Shown here: positions 48,904 to 61,711 of the stretch, piece after piece
Layout of the letters: the number at the start of each line of letters is the position of its first letter
Numbering within the stretch: the stretch's first letter is position 1
Assembly: GCA_013400115.1 (NCBI GenBank)
Contig: VXBP01009432.1
Span: 188,420 to 252,419 of the forward strand
DNA from: Rhinopomastus cyanomelas
Taxonomy: Eukaryota; Chordata; Aves; Bucerotiformes; Rhinopomastidae
Direction: 5' to 3'
DNA: 64,000 nucleotides
Notes under the pieces: generated by a model
Database searches by the model: none
Seen by the model: the letters and a program-made list of their open reading frames with translations, nothing else
Told to the model about the DNA's origin: nothing
Made by a program: the position numbers and the translations under genes

Positions 48904-49831
48904 TAAAAGAGGGCAGTGGAGGAGAACACCCCAAGCTCATGGGGACAGCAGTCCCGCGGTCTTAAGGCCATAGGAAGCTGCGTGAGGCTCCCTGACTTGT
49001 TCTGTCTCCTGTTCCTCTCTGGAATGGGTCCAGCTGCCCCTTGATTTTTTGCGCTGAAAAAATTATTATCTTTGCATTTTGAAAGTCTTTTTCCCAGAAG
49101 ATGCTAATTTTTCATCAGAAAGAGACAAAAGAGTAGAGGCCCAAGTTGAAGGCTCTCTAAGTGGAATCTTTTTGTTCTCCCCATCCTCTTTGGATCCTGC
49201 TGCATTTTGGAGCTTGGGTGGCAGTGGTGGGCAGGGGAAAAGGTAGGGAGGCCAGTGTATTGAGGAGGCTCTAAAGTCAGCTCAGCTGAGCCATGAGAGT
49301 AAGAAAAATGGGCCCACGGGCACCTTGCTGCCCTGCTGGTGGGCTTCTCCAAGGCAGATCTGCAGTTTTGCAGTGTGTGGCCAGGTCTTGAGCCAACACT
49401 AGTCACCGTTACGCAGCTCCTGCTTCAGAGGAGATGGGGATTTTGGACACGTGTCTGGAAGGCAGCGCTGAGGAATCATTGTCTCGTGCAGAGGGCTATT
49501 TCTGGAAAGCTTCCGTCCTCGGAAATCACGTTTCTCAGTCTTCCTTAATTCAGTGATTCAAAACTCTCATTTCCTTCTTTATTCTGGAGTTGTGCATGGT
49601 GGCTTTTTCCATTTCTGCTTTTGACCTCTTCTCTGACAGTGGGCAAATCTGTTCAATGTCATTCTTCTGTGTGTTTTCTTTCAGCATCCACCACGTCCTG
49701 TCTGTCCCTCTTTCTTCAAAAGGATACCTCATGTAAGTGTGTGGGTTTGGGGTAAGCAAATGAGAGCTGTTTTTAATTAAACTTGCTCTTTTATTCTGCA
49801 GTTGTACCACAAAATAAGTTCTGCTGTCAGG

Positions 49832-49905
49832 GAGTCACAGAGCAGTATAGTTTGGAAGGGACCATAGGAGGTCGTCTGGCCCAGCTCCCTGCCCAGATCT
49901 GGTCA
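49832..49905 (-). mobile_element. Short CR1 3' end, antisense
   Basis: GTCACAGAGCAGTATAGTTT, then GGAAGGGACC and GTCTGGCCCAGCTCCC. It is a small antisense CR1 tail. Confidence 0.6.
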
Positions 49906-50639
49906 TCCCATGGTCATGACACTTTTTGGGTGCTTTTTTCTGGTTAGATTTGTCAAGCTTTATTCTCCATTGCTTTATGCAGTTGATATCTGCAAGTAGA
50001 AATAGATATTTCTCATCTCTCAGAATGGGAGAAAAATCATAGCACAAGAAACCGTGTAGTCAGAGCCAAACAAGGCTAATTAGAGTCGACCTGTTTTCAC
50101 ATGGCTGTACAGAGTTCACCACTTCTCATTGCTTGGCCTGAAAGAAATGAGTTCTGATTTCTGTTCATTGCCAGCCCACTGGTGACTCCTGCACTGAAAC
50201 TGCATCATCCAGGACGTCAGAAGACCAGGATGTGCCCCAAATGGAAATTTCTTCTAATGGTGGTAGAGGATTACCAGGAGCAGCTCCAAGATTAGCACTG
50301 CATAGTTACACCCCCATGGGAAATAGCCCCAAAGGACGTCATAGTGCCACATTCCCTCTCCAGCTGTCACCATTACAATGCCATGACTACTGAATTTACA
50401 GCTCAGACAATCAACAACGAACCAGTCTCACGGACCTGAGCTCCTATTTGTCATCCAAGGACATTAATGTCCAGAGCCAGTGCTCAGTAGGTAGAAATTA
50501 AGAAGGGTCCACATGCCTAGCTGTGCTAGTTCATGCCAGCTGAGGACTTGTGGCACTGAACTGCCTGTGTCTGAGCACAGGAGACAACTTGATGCCGGTC
50601 TGAAAAGTTGCATATAAGCCAACAGCCCAGAAAGCCAGT

Positions 50640-51222
50640 CACAGCCTGGGTTGCATCAAAAGAAATGTGTCCAGCAGGCCAAGAGAGGCACTTCACCTCC
50701 TCTGCTCTGGTGACACCTCTCTTGGAGTAGTGTCCATCTGTGGGGCCCTCAGCACAAGAAGGACATGAAGCTATCTGAGCAGGTCCAGAAGAGGGCATAA
50801 AAATGATTAGAAGGCTGAAACAGGTCTCCTGTGTAGAAAGGCTGAGAAAGTTGTGATTGTTCATTCTAGAGAAGAGAAGGTTCTGGGGAGACTGTATTGT
50901 GGCCATCCAGTACTTAAAGTGTGCCTGTAAGAAAGACGGAGACAGACCTTTTAGCAAGGCTTGTTGTGATAGGACAAGGGTTGGTGTCTTTAAACTGAAA
51001 GAGGGAGAATTGCTTTTACAATGAGGGTGATGAAACACTGGTCCAGGATGCACAGAGACATGGTACAGACCCCATCCCTGGAGACATTCAAGGGCAGGTT
51101 GAACAGGGCTCTGAGCAATCTGGTGTAGGTAAAGGTGTTCCTGCTCACTGCAGGGGGTTTGGACTAGATGACCCTAGATGACAGTATCTTCCAGTGCAAT
51201 GTGTTCTATGTTTCTATGATCT
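50640..51222 (+). mobile_element. CR1 3' part, sense, diverged
   Basis: ORF2 end with several breaks (GCAGGTCCAGAAGAGGGCAT; GGCTTGTTGTGATAGGACAA) and 3' end GGACTAGATGACCCTAGATG to GTTTCTATGATC. There is a short local duplication of CTAGATGAC near the tail. Confidence 0.85.
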
Positions 51223-53705
51223 TCACCAGAAACCTTAGAAAGCTGCAGCCTGATTCCCCTCCAGTTTCAGTAAATTAGGGCTGCTGAAATCAGTCCCATT
51301 CTCACCTCATTATATTCATCCTAGTAGCTGACTTTAGCAGCATTTCAGTGAGGCTGTACCTGGTGCAAGAGCATGATTCAGCCTCATGGAGCCACACAGA
51401 GGTACTACATGGCTGTGGAGAGAGCACAGTCCATTAAAAAAACCCCACAACCCAATCAATGAATCCTCAATCAATAATCAATGCATCCTCAGAAAAAAGG
51501 TGGATTGGGATGAAAGTTTTCTAAGGCACTAGCTTCTCCTTGGCACTACTGTTCTAAGCAGGTAGTTTCAAAATCATAAACATTTAGACTAAGACTATAA
51601 AATTAGAAGTGGATATAGAGCAACACTGTGTAAACAAGAAATAATGACACACGTTTTGAGAACATAATTCTTCCTGGTTTTGGAATATTGCTTTGTCATG
51701 AGAGAACTGGAAAGCTTTATTCAGTTTTACAGAGCTGCAATATTTTTATATAAACAACTCATTCAGTTCAACAAGCTACTTCAACTTCTGCTTCAATCCT
51801 GTTTGCTTCCAGCTTTGATTTCCACTAGTGCTCTTTCAAGTCAAGTACAGGCTTAACAGCTTTTCCAGATCGATGCCCACTATACCAGGTGACAAGTCTA
51901 GCTATCCATGAGGCTTAAGACTACTTCTTTGGTCTTCTTGTTACCCCTAAACCTGTTTTGTCCAGCTACAGGTGTGAGTTTCTTTAACAGACCACTGTTG
52001 AGTTGCTGGGGGGTTTTCAGTATCAAGTGTACTCCTTCTTTGTGTCGTGGCACACGGGGCAGCAGCCGGCCTGGTGCTCAGCGCGACTGTTGAGAAACAG
52101 CACTAACGGACCTGTTGTTGGCTTGATAATTCCTCGTTCAGCACACCCTGTTCTAGGACCTGAAGCATGATATCAAATATTTGCTTAAAAAGAGACAGAA
52201 CAGCTACTTCACATTACACTCATGAAAGAAATCCATTATCTACTGAAAGATGTTCCTTTCACTGCACGCTGTGTGCTTTAGGTAAGACACTCTTGACCTT
52301 GATTCCTCTTTCCTTCCGAGTCTGTTTCAAGTTCTTAAGTACAGAAGCCTAAGCAGTGTCCTGGTTGGAAGTAAAGATCTTTCATCCTTCCTTTCAAACT
52401 ACAACAGCAGTTTGGCCAAATGGTTTTTTTCAGCTCACTTATCTTTGGGGATCTGCACTGTGGAAGTCTGACCAAAACAGGCTGCCTTTACAGTAGAGGT
52501 GGTTGAAGTCTCCTATGAGGAATGGGGCTTACAACGTGCAGCAGTTCCTGTCTGTCTGTAGCTGGCCTTACCTGCTTGTTCTTCCTGGTTGGGTGGCCTA
52601 CAGCAGAATGACATCTTCTTTAGTTGTCCTGTGTTTAACCCCAATGCATAAATTCCAGTCAGCTCCCCATCCGTCCCTAGGCAGAGCTCCACACCATCCA
52701 GCTGCTCATTCACATAAAGGGCAGCTTGCCCTCTTCATCTTCCCATCCTGTCCTTCCTAAAGATCCTGTATCCCTCTACTGCCAATACTCCAGTCGTAGG
52801 AGCTGCCCTACCACATCTCTGTGAGCCCAACAGAGCTGTAGCCCTGCAACTCGTTATGTTTTTTGTCCCGTACTGCGGCATTAGGATACGGGCACTGTAG
52901 AGGCTTTTCCCAGGATGTTGAGTTTCTAGAGAGGATTTGGGGGATTTCTCTGTAATGATGGCACTTCCTTGCTTACTCACATACTTGAAGTGATCCTGCA
53001 TAAGCCTCACTTTAGGGGGTCATAGGCAGGGTAGCAGATGAGCTTAGGCTTTCCAAAGCATCCTGTGTCCTGGCCTGTGGCAAGCAAAGGACATCTCTAG
53101 ATGATTGGTGAGAGTGACAGACTGGTGCCTGTGTTCCTCACAGCAGTGTGTGACCCATTACAGTGACTTCCCATTTCTTGCATGATTTAAGTTTAAATGG
53201 ATTTTCTTTTGTGGTCACATCTAAGTCCCCTTCAGCTTTTACAACCATTCTGCAGCCGTAAGCTCTTAGGTGGAGCAGGAGCCTGAAGTCATTAGCTGAG
53301 GTTATAGGTCACTAGCTCATACTCTTCCTCTTCTCTGGAGATTTTGCTTACCTTGAAAGTGGATGCAGGCACTGCCTGCTTCTCTGCTGCAGAGTAGTGG
53401 AGTCAGTGGAGAGAAACAGGCATTCTGGGCTGGGATTTTTCTGTCCTATCTCATATATCTGTTTTGGGGTGAGATGACAACGTCCCTAGAAGTGCCTCGT
53501 GTTCTCTAGTAACCGCAGAGTTGTTTCAGATACAAAGGTGCCATACAAATAATATTTCTTGGGGTGTGACATCAGAAAGTGGCTTCTAAAATTGCTGCAA
53601 ATTAAGAGTAATAATTAAATGCCTTTTGTACACTGCGTGCACGTGTTCCTACAGGCATTGCGACCAACCATGTGGGGAAGATGGAGATAATCACACACAG
53701 GACCG

Positions 53706-54313
53706 CACAGAACATTAGAGATTGGAAGGGACCTTGAAAGATCATCCAGTTCAATCCCCCTGACACAGTAGGATCACCTACATCAAGTCACACAGGAACA
53801 CATCCAGGTGGGTTTTAAATGTCTCCAGAGAAGGAGCCTCCACAATGTCCCTGGGCAGCCTGTTCCAGTGCTCTGTCACCCTCACTGGGAAGAGCACTTA
53901 ACATGTCATATTGATATGAAACCTCCAGATTACATGCATTGCTCCTTGTCCTACCATTAGATGACACTGAGAAGAGCCTGGGTCCTTCCTCCTGACATCC
54001 ACTCTCAATATTTATCAACATTAATGGGGTCACCCCTCAGTCTCCTTTTCTGCAAGCTAGAGACCCAGCTCCCTCAGCCTTTCTCCTTCCATCAAATTTG
54101 TGGCTCTGCACTGGGTTCTCTCCAGAAGGTCTGTGTCCTTCTTGAACTGAGAGACCCCAAACTGGACCAGATATTCCAGCTGTGGTCTCACCAGGGCAGA
54201 GGAGAGGGGGAGGAGAACCTCTCTCGATCTACTAATCACCCTCCTTCTAATCCACCCCAGGATGCCATTGGCCTTCTTGGCCACAAGGACACATTGCTGG
54301 CTCATGGTCCTCC
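53706..54313 (-). mobile_element. CR1 3' part, antisense (young subfamily)
   Basis: Starts AGATTGGAAGGGACCTTGAA, continues ACACATCCAGGTGGGTTTTA and ends GACACATTGCTGGCTCATGG. The tail matches the CCTAATGATTCTG subfamily. The reading frame is broken in places (for example in the LSALPSEGDRALEQA part). Confidence 0.9.
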
Positions 54314-55295
54314 TGCTGTATTACTCTTGGTTTTCAGCATCAGAAAAACATTTTGGTGACAGACATGAATTTAAAAAAACCACTGGGTGATCTGTGGATT
54401 ATGAAATGTAGATCAGCATGACACTAGGTGGCATTGTCTAAATACATATGAAACTCGGTGCTTTTCTCTTCCTGTTTCAAAGATAAAGATTAAAAAAAAA
54501 AATGATTGGTTATGAAAATCTTGCTGAAATGTGCAGGTCTTGTTCCCTGAATTTTGGTCTCTTTTCATAGTAGTCTGGAATTTAGCATCACTGAAATGCA
54601 TGCAGTTGTCCAGTGACAAGCTACATTCCATGTGTTCTTGTGCTGCTGAGAATCTAGAGCTAAGTCTCTCTCTTTTATTTTTTATTTACTCTGAAACAGC
54701 AGTATTTTCTGGATTATAAATGAGACTGGATTCAGGTCTTATGTCTTCTTATTTGTTGTGAATGTTTGTGTGTGTACACTATTTCAGTCCCAAGGTGGCC
54801 CATGAATTTCTGGTAATGACCACAACCTCTTTTGAAATGGATGTTACGTCCTTGTCTTTAATAACCTTTGTTGGGTTGATTGTGAAGGATGACATCGGGG
54901 TGGTATGAAGGACCCAGTTCCTGTAAATGGGATTGAAATACTGGAAGAACCCAAGCAGGAGGATGTTGATAGGCCATGCACATCATGGAGCACAAAGAAT
55001 ATCATTTCTAGGCAATGGGGGGAGGTTTGGAGATGTCTAAGACATGAAATCAGTAGGATCGTGTCTGCACTGGCAAAGCAGGATTGTGCAGAGAAATGTG
55101 CTGCTTCAAAGGTACCAGATGAACCTTTTTCTTGGAAGCAAACTGATGAAGTACAGGATAGGAAAATAAACAGGGTGGCGCCTGAAAACTGGCTGAACTC
55201 TTCGCATAAAAAGGTTATGGTCACCAGCCTGAAGCTCATAGAGCTGTTAAAATCCAGCTGCAGATGACCCTTAATGATGTGTTCTTGCTGACTTT

Positions 55296-55352
55296 GCTTT
55301 TAGGAGGGGCTTGGACTAGATATCCCTTCCCACCCAAGGATTCATTGATTTG
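55296..55352 (+). mobile_element. Short CR1 3' end, sense
   Basis: GGAGGGGCTTGGACTAGATA, then TCCCTTCCCACCC and GATTCATTGATTT. It looks like a diverged 3' terminus, placed directly after the open frame 54905-55267. Confidence 0.5.
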
Positions 55353-57388
55353 GTGAACAACAGCTTCTTTACTGGCCTGTAGCTCAAGCCTCGAATTTCA
55401 TAAGCATCTGCAACTATTTTAGGCAGGGCAAAGTGATCTGTGCCCTGCAGGACTGCTCCAAAGTGCCGTGCTGTTGTGTAGCAGCAGACATGTGTAGTCT
55501 CATTTTTGGGCAAAGGCTAATTGTGACCAGAGCTGTGTTCACGGCTGCAGGCTAGCTGTAAATACTTGGTTGTGCTGCAGTGTGTAAGAAGATAAATCAG
55601 CTATGGGTCTCTAACAAGCTCCTGATACTGGGACTGAAACTTCTCATGCTGGGGTGATTTCACGGAAGAAATATTTTAAGGTTTTATGTCTAAACAAACA
55701 ATGTGCCTGATAATTGAACTGCCGTGCCACATTAGTAGCACCGCTGTTAAACAGGGAGATTTATTTGTCTTTGGGTACTTGAAACAGCAGGCTGTCTGGG
55801 ATTCATCCTACCATAGTGTAGATCCATCCCAAACAAACAAGGATGTGGATTGCAGCTAGAAACGTGAACGCCTGTGTTAGAGGAAAGCCACCCTTGCTTA
55901 CCCAAAGGGACCTACAGAGATGGACCAAGCTACCTCAATAACACTGCTGAGATGGGAGATGGGCAATGCAAAAGGAAATGAAGAAGTAATCTTTTGGAAA
56001 TTTTTAAGGAATAGAGCTCGTAAATTTTTTTTAAAATAGGGATTATTTTTCTCTTGGTCTACTCTATTATCTTTTAAATACATATATCAACTTTTCCAAA
56101 GACATTTCCATTTAAGAGAAGAAACAATGATCTGAGTTAGGGTTGTAACTCATAGTTGTGTGAGAATGTCTAGTTTAGTCCGAAACAAAGCAGCCTTTTT
56201 AAAGCCATTTAATGGTTCTAGAAAAATAGCTTTGGTAGATGGTGATTTCCAGTACAGTTTTCACAAGATGAAAATAAACCAACCAAAATTTTTCAAAGAC
56301 CTACAATTCTAGCCAAGCTGAACCCTGCGTGACACAGTCTCCTTTTTATTGTTTTACTTTAAAAGCCTAATTCAGTCTTGAGATCTCTGGAGGAGAACTA
56401 AATGCTGCAAGGATTAATGGTAATTGAGCTGGCCAAGGAAAAGTTTCCTGTGTATGCCTACCCTCTCCTAATGCATTTTTAGCCAGTACAGCCCATTTTA
56501 CTGTGTTAATGGATTATTGTTCCTATTTCATAGGAAATGGTAGGGATATGAGAGAGCGTTGAGATCATGGGGCAATAGAAGTCAGTATATTAGCACAAAG
56601 ACTGATTCTTTCTATCTTGAATAGCCAGAGGGAATGGTGCAACATCTGTTCTTTGTGACTGTGGAAAGTATTTGGTCAACCTGCCAGTTAGCAATTATTG
56701 CATTGTACTGACAAGAACAAGCGTCACACGGTTTCAGACATATGGAAGGTTACTGCTGGGGTGAATTGCAATATGAGTCGCAGAGCTGTGCCAAAACTTC
56801 GCAGTAAATCAATTAGATGATAAATTTGGGTTCTATTCTTCCTGTGGGTTATTCTGTCTATCCTTTTGAGGGTTTATGCTGCTGCCTTAAACTGCAATCA
56901 CTGATTCCTTTCTTACAAATGAATAATTAAAACTCTGTGGTGCTTTGTGCTTTGAGCAGAAGTGAGGGGTCTGAGGCTCCATACTGGCCATGCCTTTGGC
57001 ATTCACGTTTATGCATCATCTGCATATCAGGCAAAATAATAATTCATGCATGTCCACGGGTGTATTTTCCTTTTTCTCAGTTTACTTTGAGACAGCAGTG
57101 TTAAATAATAACCAGCTTGGTGGGATTTTTTTTATTTTCTGACAAATTAGCTGAGTTAGCTTTTTTGTTGGCATTTGGAGAGGGTGTTTTTAATCCTGCA
57201 ATTCCTTCTTCCAGCACTGCCTGGCCACAAAACCTGCTTGGTACAACTGAGGAGCAGAGAAAGGCAGGCGCAGGACAAACCTCCTGAACCACAGCTGCCC
57301 TTGCATATACTCGCAAACCTGCCAGTCTTCTCCTGCTTTTCTCTATCACCAGTCATTTATTCCATCTGTGCTTTCCAGGAACTATTTT

Positions 57389-58042
57389 ACTTGGGGTGCT
57401 TGTGGACGAGAGGCTCAGCATGAGCCAGCAGTGTTCACTTGTGGCCCTGAAGGCAAACCTGATCCTGGGCTGCATCGGGAGAAGTGTGGCCAGCAGGTCA
57501 AGGGAGGTGATTCTCCCCCTCTACTCTGCTCTGGTGAGACCCCACCTGGAGCACTGCGTCCAGTTCTGGAGCCCTTATTACAAGAAGGATGTGGACATGC
57601 TGGAGCAAGTGCAGATGAGGGCCACGAAGATGGTCAGAGGGCTGGAGCACCTCTCCTACGAGGCCAGACTGAGACAGCTGGAGCTGTTGAGTCTGGAGAA
57701 GAGGAGGCTCCCAGGTGACCTTATTGTGGCCTTCCAGTATCTGAAGGGGGCCTACAAAAGGGCTAGAGAGGGACCTTTTAGGATGTCAGGTAGTGACAGG
57801 ACTAGGGGGAATGGAGCAAAGCTGGAGATGGGTAGATTTAGAGTGGATGTAAGGAGGAAGTTCTTCACCGTGAGAGTGGTGAGAGCCTGGAATGGGTTGC
57901 CCAGGGAGATGGTGGAGGCCCCGTCCTTGGAGGTGTTTAAGGCTGGGCTGGATGAGGCTCTGGCCAGCCTGATCTAGGGTGGGGTGTCCCTGCCCATGGC
58001 AGGGGAGTAGGAACTGGATGATCCTGTGGTCCCTTCTAACCC
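57389..58042 (+). mobile_element. CR1 3' part with intact ORF2 C-terminus
   Basis: An uninterrupted frame of 193 codons (57396-57977) starts LVDERLSMSQQCSLVALKAN, includes LPLYSALVRPHLEHCVQFW and ends EVFKAGLDEALASLI. A short 3' UTR follows to CCTTCTAACCC. It lacks its octamer tail because another CR1 3' end starts at once. It is the best preserved CR1 frame in the window. Confidence 0.93.
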
Positions 58043-58043
58043 A

Positions 58044-58133
58044 GACTTGGCCTGGGTGATCCTACTGTGTCAGGGGGATTGGACTGGATGATCTTTTGAG
58101 GTCCCTTCCAATCTCTAATGATTCTGTGATTCT
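58044..58133 (+). mobile_element. CR1 3' end in tandem after another CR1
   Basis: GACTTGGCCTGGGTGATCC through GGACTGGATGATCTTTTGAG and TCTAATGATTCTGTGATTCT. It belongs to the young-subfamily tail and is fused directly to the end of the preceding CR1. Confidence 0.85.
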
Positions 58134-59437
58134 ACCCTGAACCCAACAGCAAAGCTGGACCTGCTCCGAGGGTTAGAAACTGGCAAGGGAGGCAGGGTGT
58201 GCCACTACTGCATTGTAAACCTTGGGTGGGTTTTTAAAATGTTTTTTAAATGTTTAAATGTTGTTTTTGAAATGAGCTGCCTTTGGTACCTAGAAGACAA
58301 GCGCAGGAACCTTGTTTTAAGGACACGCTGGAATGTTCCACACCATTGCTAAAGAGGACATCTGGGCCTTTTGAGTATCTCTGATGAGCCTGCATCTCAG
58401 TGCCACGTTTCTTCCTGTCTTCAAAATGCAGGCAATGACACTTCCCAGGGATGAATCACAAACCCCTTTCTGAAAAGATTGTTCTAGAAATGGCATGACT
58501 CTTACTTACAGTTTGCAGTAAGCAAGTAGGGAATCACCTGGTGCCTGCGCTGTCCTGGCGATGCGCAGCGGCATAACCGCGTTCAGCTCGGATAATCACC
58601 AAACCCCTCTGGCACTCGCCTTCATGCACACAGCACTGCAGTCTGCTTTCTGTGAGTGTTAGTTAAGAAAAACATGGGACTTTCTGAAAGAATGATGCAA
58701 GACAAGAAACGGGGGTTGCCCATGGCAGAGCTCGAGGGTTATGTCTGGCCAGCTCTACCGGGTGTCGTGAAACTGCAAACCTGAGCACGTATATTTAATC
58801 CCTACTGCAGTGAATTTCTAGATCACCAGATAAAACAAAAGCCATTGAGGGTCTGGGCTATATTTTTATTTTGCCATTTTGGCTTTTGGATCAAATCACT
58901 GGTAGTCAGCAGAGCCAGCATTTATGTGTGTGATTAAATAAAGAATAGGAATATTTTAGTCACTAACAGTGCTGTTGTGCAGATCAGTTAGCAAGGTCTG
59001 CTTCTCGTGCAGTGCAGGCAGTGATGGAGAGCGTTTAACACTTCTGCTTGTGCAAAGGAGAGACTGCACTATGCTCTTTGGGCTTATGGTACACAACTGC
59101 TCAGGCATTTAATGAACTGGTGATTAGCTCCTCACTGCTGTAGGGCAGCAGTGCTGACTGTGTGGTGCATTGCAGCAGGCTCAGGTTCTGCTTGGGTACC
59201 ACCAGCGTATTCATCCTGGTTTCTGTGTGGTGCTGTGCACCCTACTTGGAGCTAGTTCTGTTTCTGGATCTATTGTCCATGTGCTGGAAGCAAAATACAA
59301 GACAGTGCCTGAATGCCATTCAGCAGGAGTTCAAGAACTGCAACCTTGACAGGACTGTCATGCTGTTCTGACTGGTATTCAAGAACAGGCTGGATGGGCT
59401 CTGGGCAAGTCTGGTCACTACACTGAGGAGTCAGCTT

Positions 59438-59469
59438 GATGCTCTAACCCTTGCCTGATGCTCTAACCC
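59438..59469. repeat. Short duplication, 13 bp, 19-bp period
   Basis: GATGCTCTAACCC occurs twice, separated by TTGCCT. Confidence 0.9.
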
Positions 59470-60195
59470 ATGTGTTTACCCTCTGGGATAGCTTGCCTCA
59501 TATAGGGTGAGCTGTGTGAGACTAAACCTGCACACGACCTATTCCTGGCTGCTTGTCCTCACCTTTCCCTCCCACTGTATCTGAAGACATTTCCTAACCT
59601 TTATAGTCAATACCCGAAAATTTATTATATCTACGTTCAGCATTTTGCTGTCTCAGGTCTTTAAAGAGGATCTTTTGTCAGAATTAATCTAGTAGAAACT
59701 ACACCAGTAGAACTTAGGAGCAGTTGAAGAAGCGGGGTCAATCGGATACTAGGATAAGACTTTTCACACCTGCTCAGCTATGGCCAGCTCACTCATGTGT
59801 GGCCATCTCTGTTCTGCTGGCTTGATGACACTTCATCTCACAATTGCAGTGCCTCACAATGTTTTTGTGATGAGTAGCTGTTCCTGCCAGGAGCCAACTT
59901 TCCTTGGTGTTCATCAGCACTGATCTTTGGTGGGATTTACTCCTGTAGAGGACTTTGCATAGAACACTGTGGGTAGAACATGACCCAGTCAAAAGGTTTC
60001 TCTTTCTGTTGATATCACAGACCTGTTGCACTGACCTTTGAGGTCCTGTGTAGGAGCTTACAGCTCAGAGAACTTTTTGAGGAAAGAAATAACATAGGAA
60101 CAATGTTTGAATTCCCATCAAATAGTTTTGTGGGGACCATGCAGATGTAAGTGCTATTTCCACAGCTATTGTTGACCTGGATGATTACAGTGGTT

Positions 60196-60235
60196 CTCTC
60201 AGCCATTATTAATTCCTCTCAGTCATTATTAATTC
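60196..60235. repeat. Tandem duplication, 20 bp x 2
   Basis: CTCTCAGCCATTATTAATTC is followed directly by a copy with one change (T for C at the eighth base). Confidence 0.95.
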
Positions 60236-61129
60236 CCTTTGCAGAGGCCTGTGGTTACTCCACCACTCTGCATCTGCTGGATTTGCAGCCTGGGTTATTA
60301 AATAGCGGTAAGTGTACGGAGAGCAAATCAAATCATGGTTCTGAAAGCCTTTTTATTACAGTAAGCAGAACGGACTGCTCTCTTCTGCTTTTTTTGCAAC
60401 AGTAGTATTTTCCCTGTCTCCATGCTTACAAGTGACAAATGCTTTGGGTCGTCTTGGAACATCCTTCCTTGGTCGCTTCATTTGGGCAGCTCCTACAGTG
60501 TTTGCACTTGGAGGTCAACGTAAAAGTTGTTTCTTGTGAAGAAAGAACAGTGTTGGCTGTAGGGCTGGGCTGTACCAGCACTAAGAAAGTGATTGCTGAC
60601 TCAGGGCTGTATATATTCTCAGAAAATACTCTTTTGCCTCATTTGTGCTGATACATTTCTCAGATGGTCTGGGATGAAGGAATCTCAAGGCCTGATATCT
60701 TGCCTGAAGTGAAAGGAAGATCCTTGCTCCGGCAATCACTGTGAGGTCTGGAAGCATCCATCTGTCTTTTTGGCTGGTCCCCTTTGAGTAGGAACTATTT
60801 TCTCCTCCTTGTTCATCACTCAAGAAGAACAAAGGATGACCTCAAGACTAGTGCTCTGTTGAAGTCTGTGGCTGAAGTGTTAGCTCTGTGTGGTAGATGC
60901 TTGTATTCATCAGTTTGAACGCAGTGGAGTCACTTGGTTTCTAGGTCATCTTGCTAAATATCTTGCTGTTTTGCTGTTCTTGCTCTCTTGCTATTTTTGG
61001 CTAAAAGCCCCTAAAATCCCTGTTCCCTCATTTCTGTTTATCATTACTGAAGGAAGATTATAAATACTTGGAAAGAACTTTGACTTTATTTATAATACCA
61101 TAGCAGTCATAGGATGGAGTACAACATTC

Positions 61130-61711
61130 AGCAAGACCTCTCTCAGGCTGGAGAGCTGGGCAGGGAGACATTTAATGAACTAGAGCAAGGGCAATCTGGA
61201 GTATTGTGTCCAATTCTGGGCCCCTCAGTTCAAGAGGGATGTGGAGCTGCTGGAGGGAGTCCAGCATGGAGCAATGAGGATGATGAAGGAAGTGGAGCAC
61301 CTCCCTTATGAGGAGAGGCTGAGGGAGCTGGGTCTCTTGAGCTTGGAGGAGACTGAGGGGTGACCTCATTAATGTCTATAAGTATTTGAAGGGTGGGTGT
61401 CAGCAGTACGGAGCCAGGCTCTTCTCAATGTCATCTCGTGATGGGACAAGGGGCAATGCGTGCCAGCTGGAACATAGGAGGTTCCACATGAATATCAGAA
61501 GGAACTTCTTCCCAGTGAGGGTGATGGAGCACTGGAATGGGCTGCCCAGGGGAGTTGTGGAGTCCCCTTCTCTGGAGATGTTTAAGACCCACCTGGATGT
61601 GTTCCTGTGTGACTTGGTCTAGGTGCTCCTGCTGTGGCAGAGGGATTGGACTGGATGATCTTTCGAGGTCCCTTCCAATCCCTAGTGATTCTATGGTTCT
61701 AGGATTCTATG
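61130..61711 (+). mobile_element. CR1 3' part, sense, with internal deletion
   Basis: 61130-61193 matches an upstream ORF2 region (GGCTGGAGAGCTGGGCAGGG, then AGAGCAAGGGCAA). It jumps directly to TCTGGAGTATTGTGTCC, skipping a few hundred bases of the element. The remainder runs in sense to ATTCTATGGTTCTAGGATTC. A frame break at 61350-61366 separates two ORF pieces. Confidence 0.88.

Noticed and set aside
57396..57977. 193-codon frame as a host gene
   Set aside because: It is also the CR1 ORF2 C-terminus.
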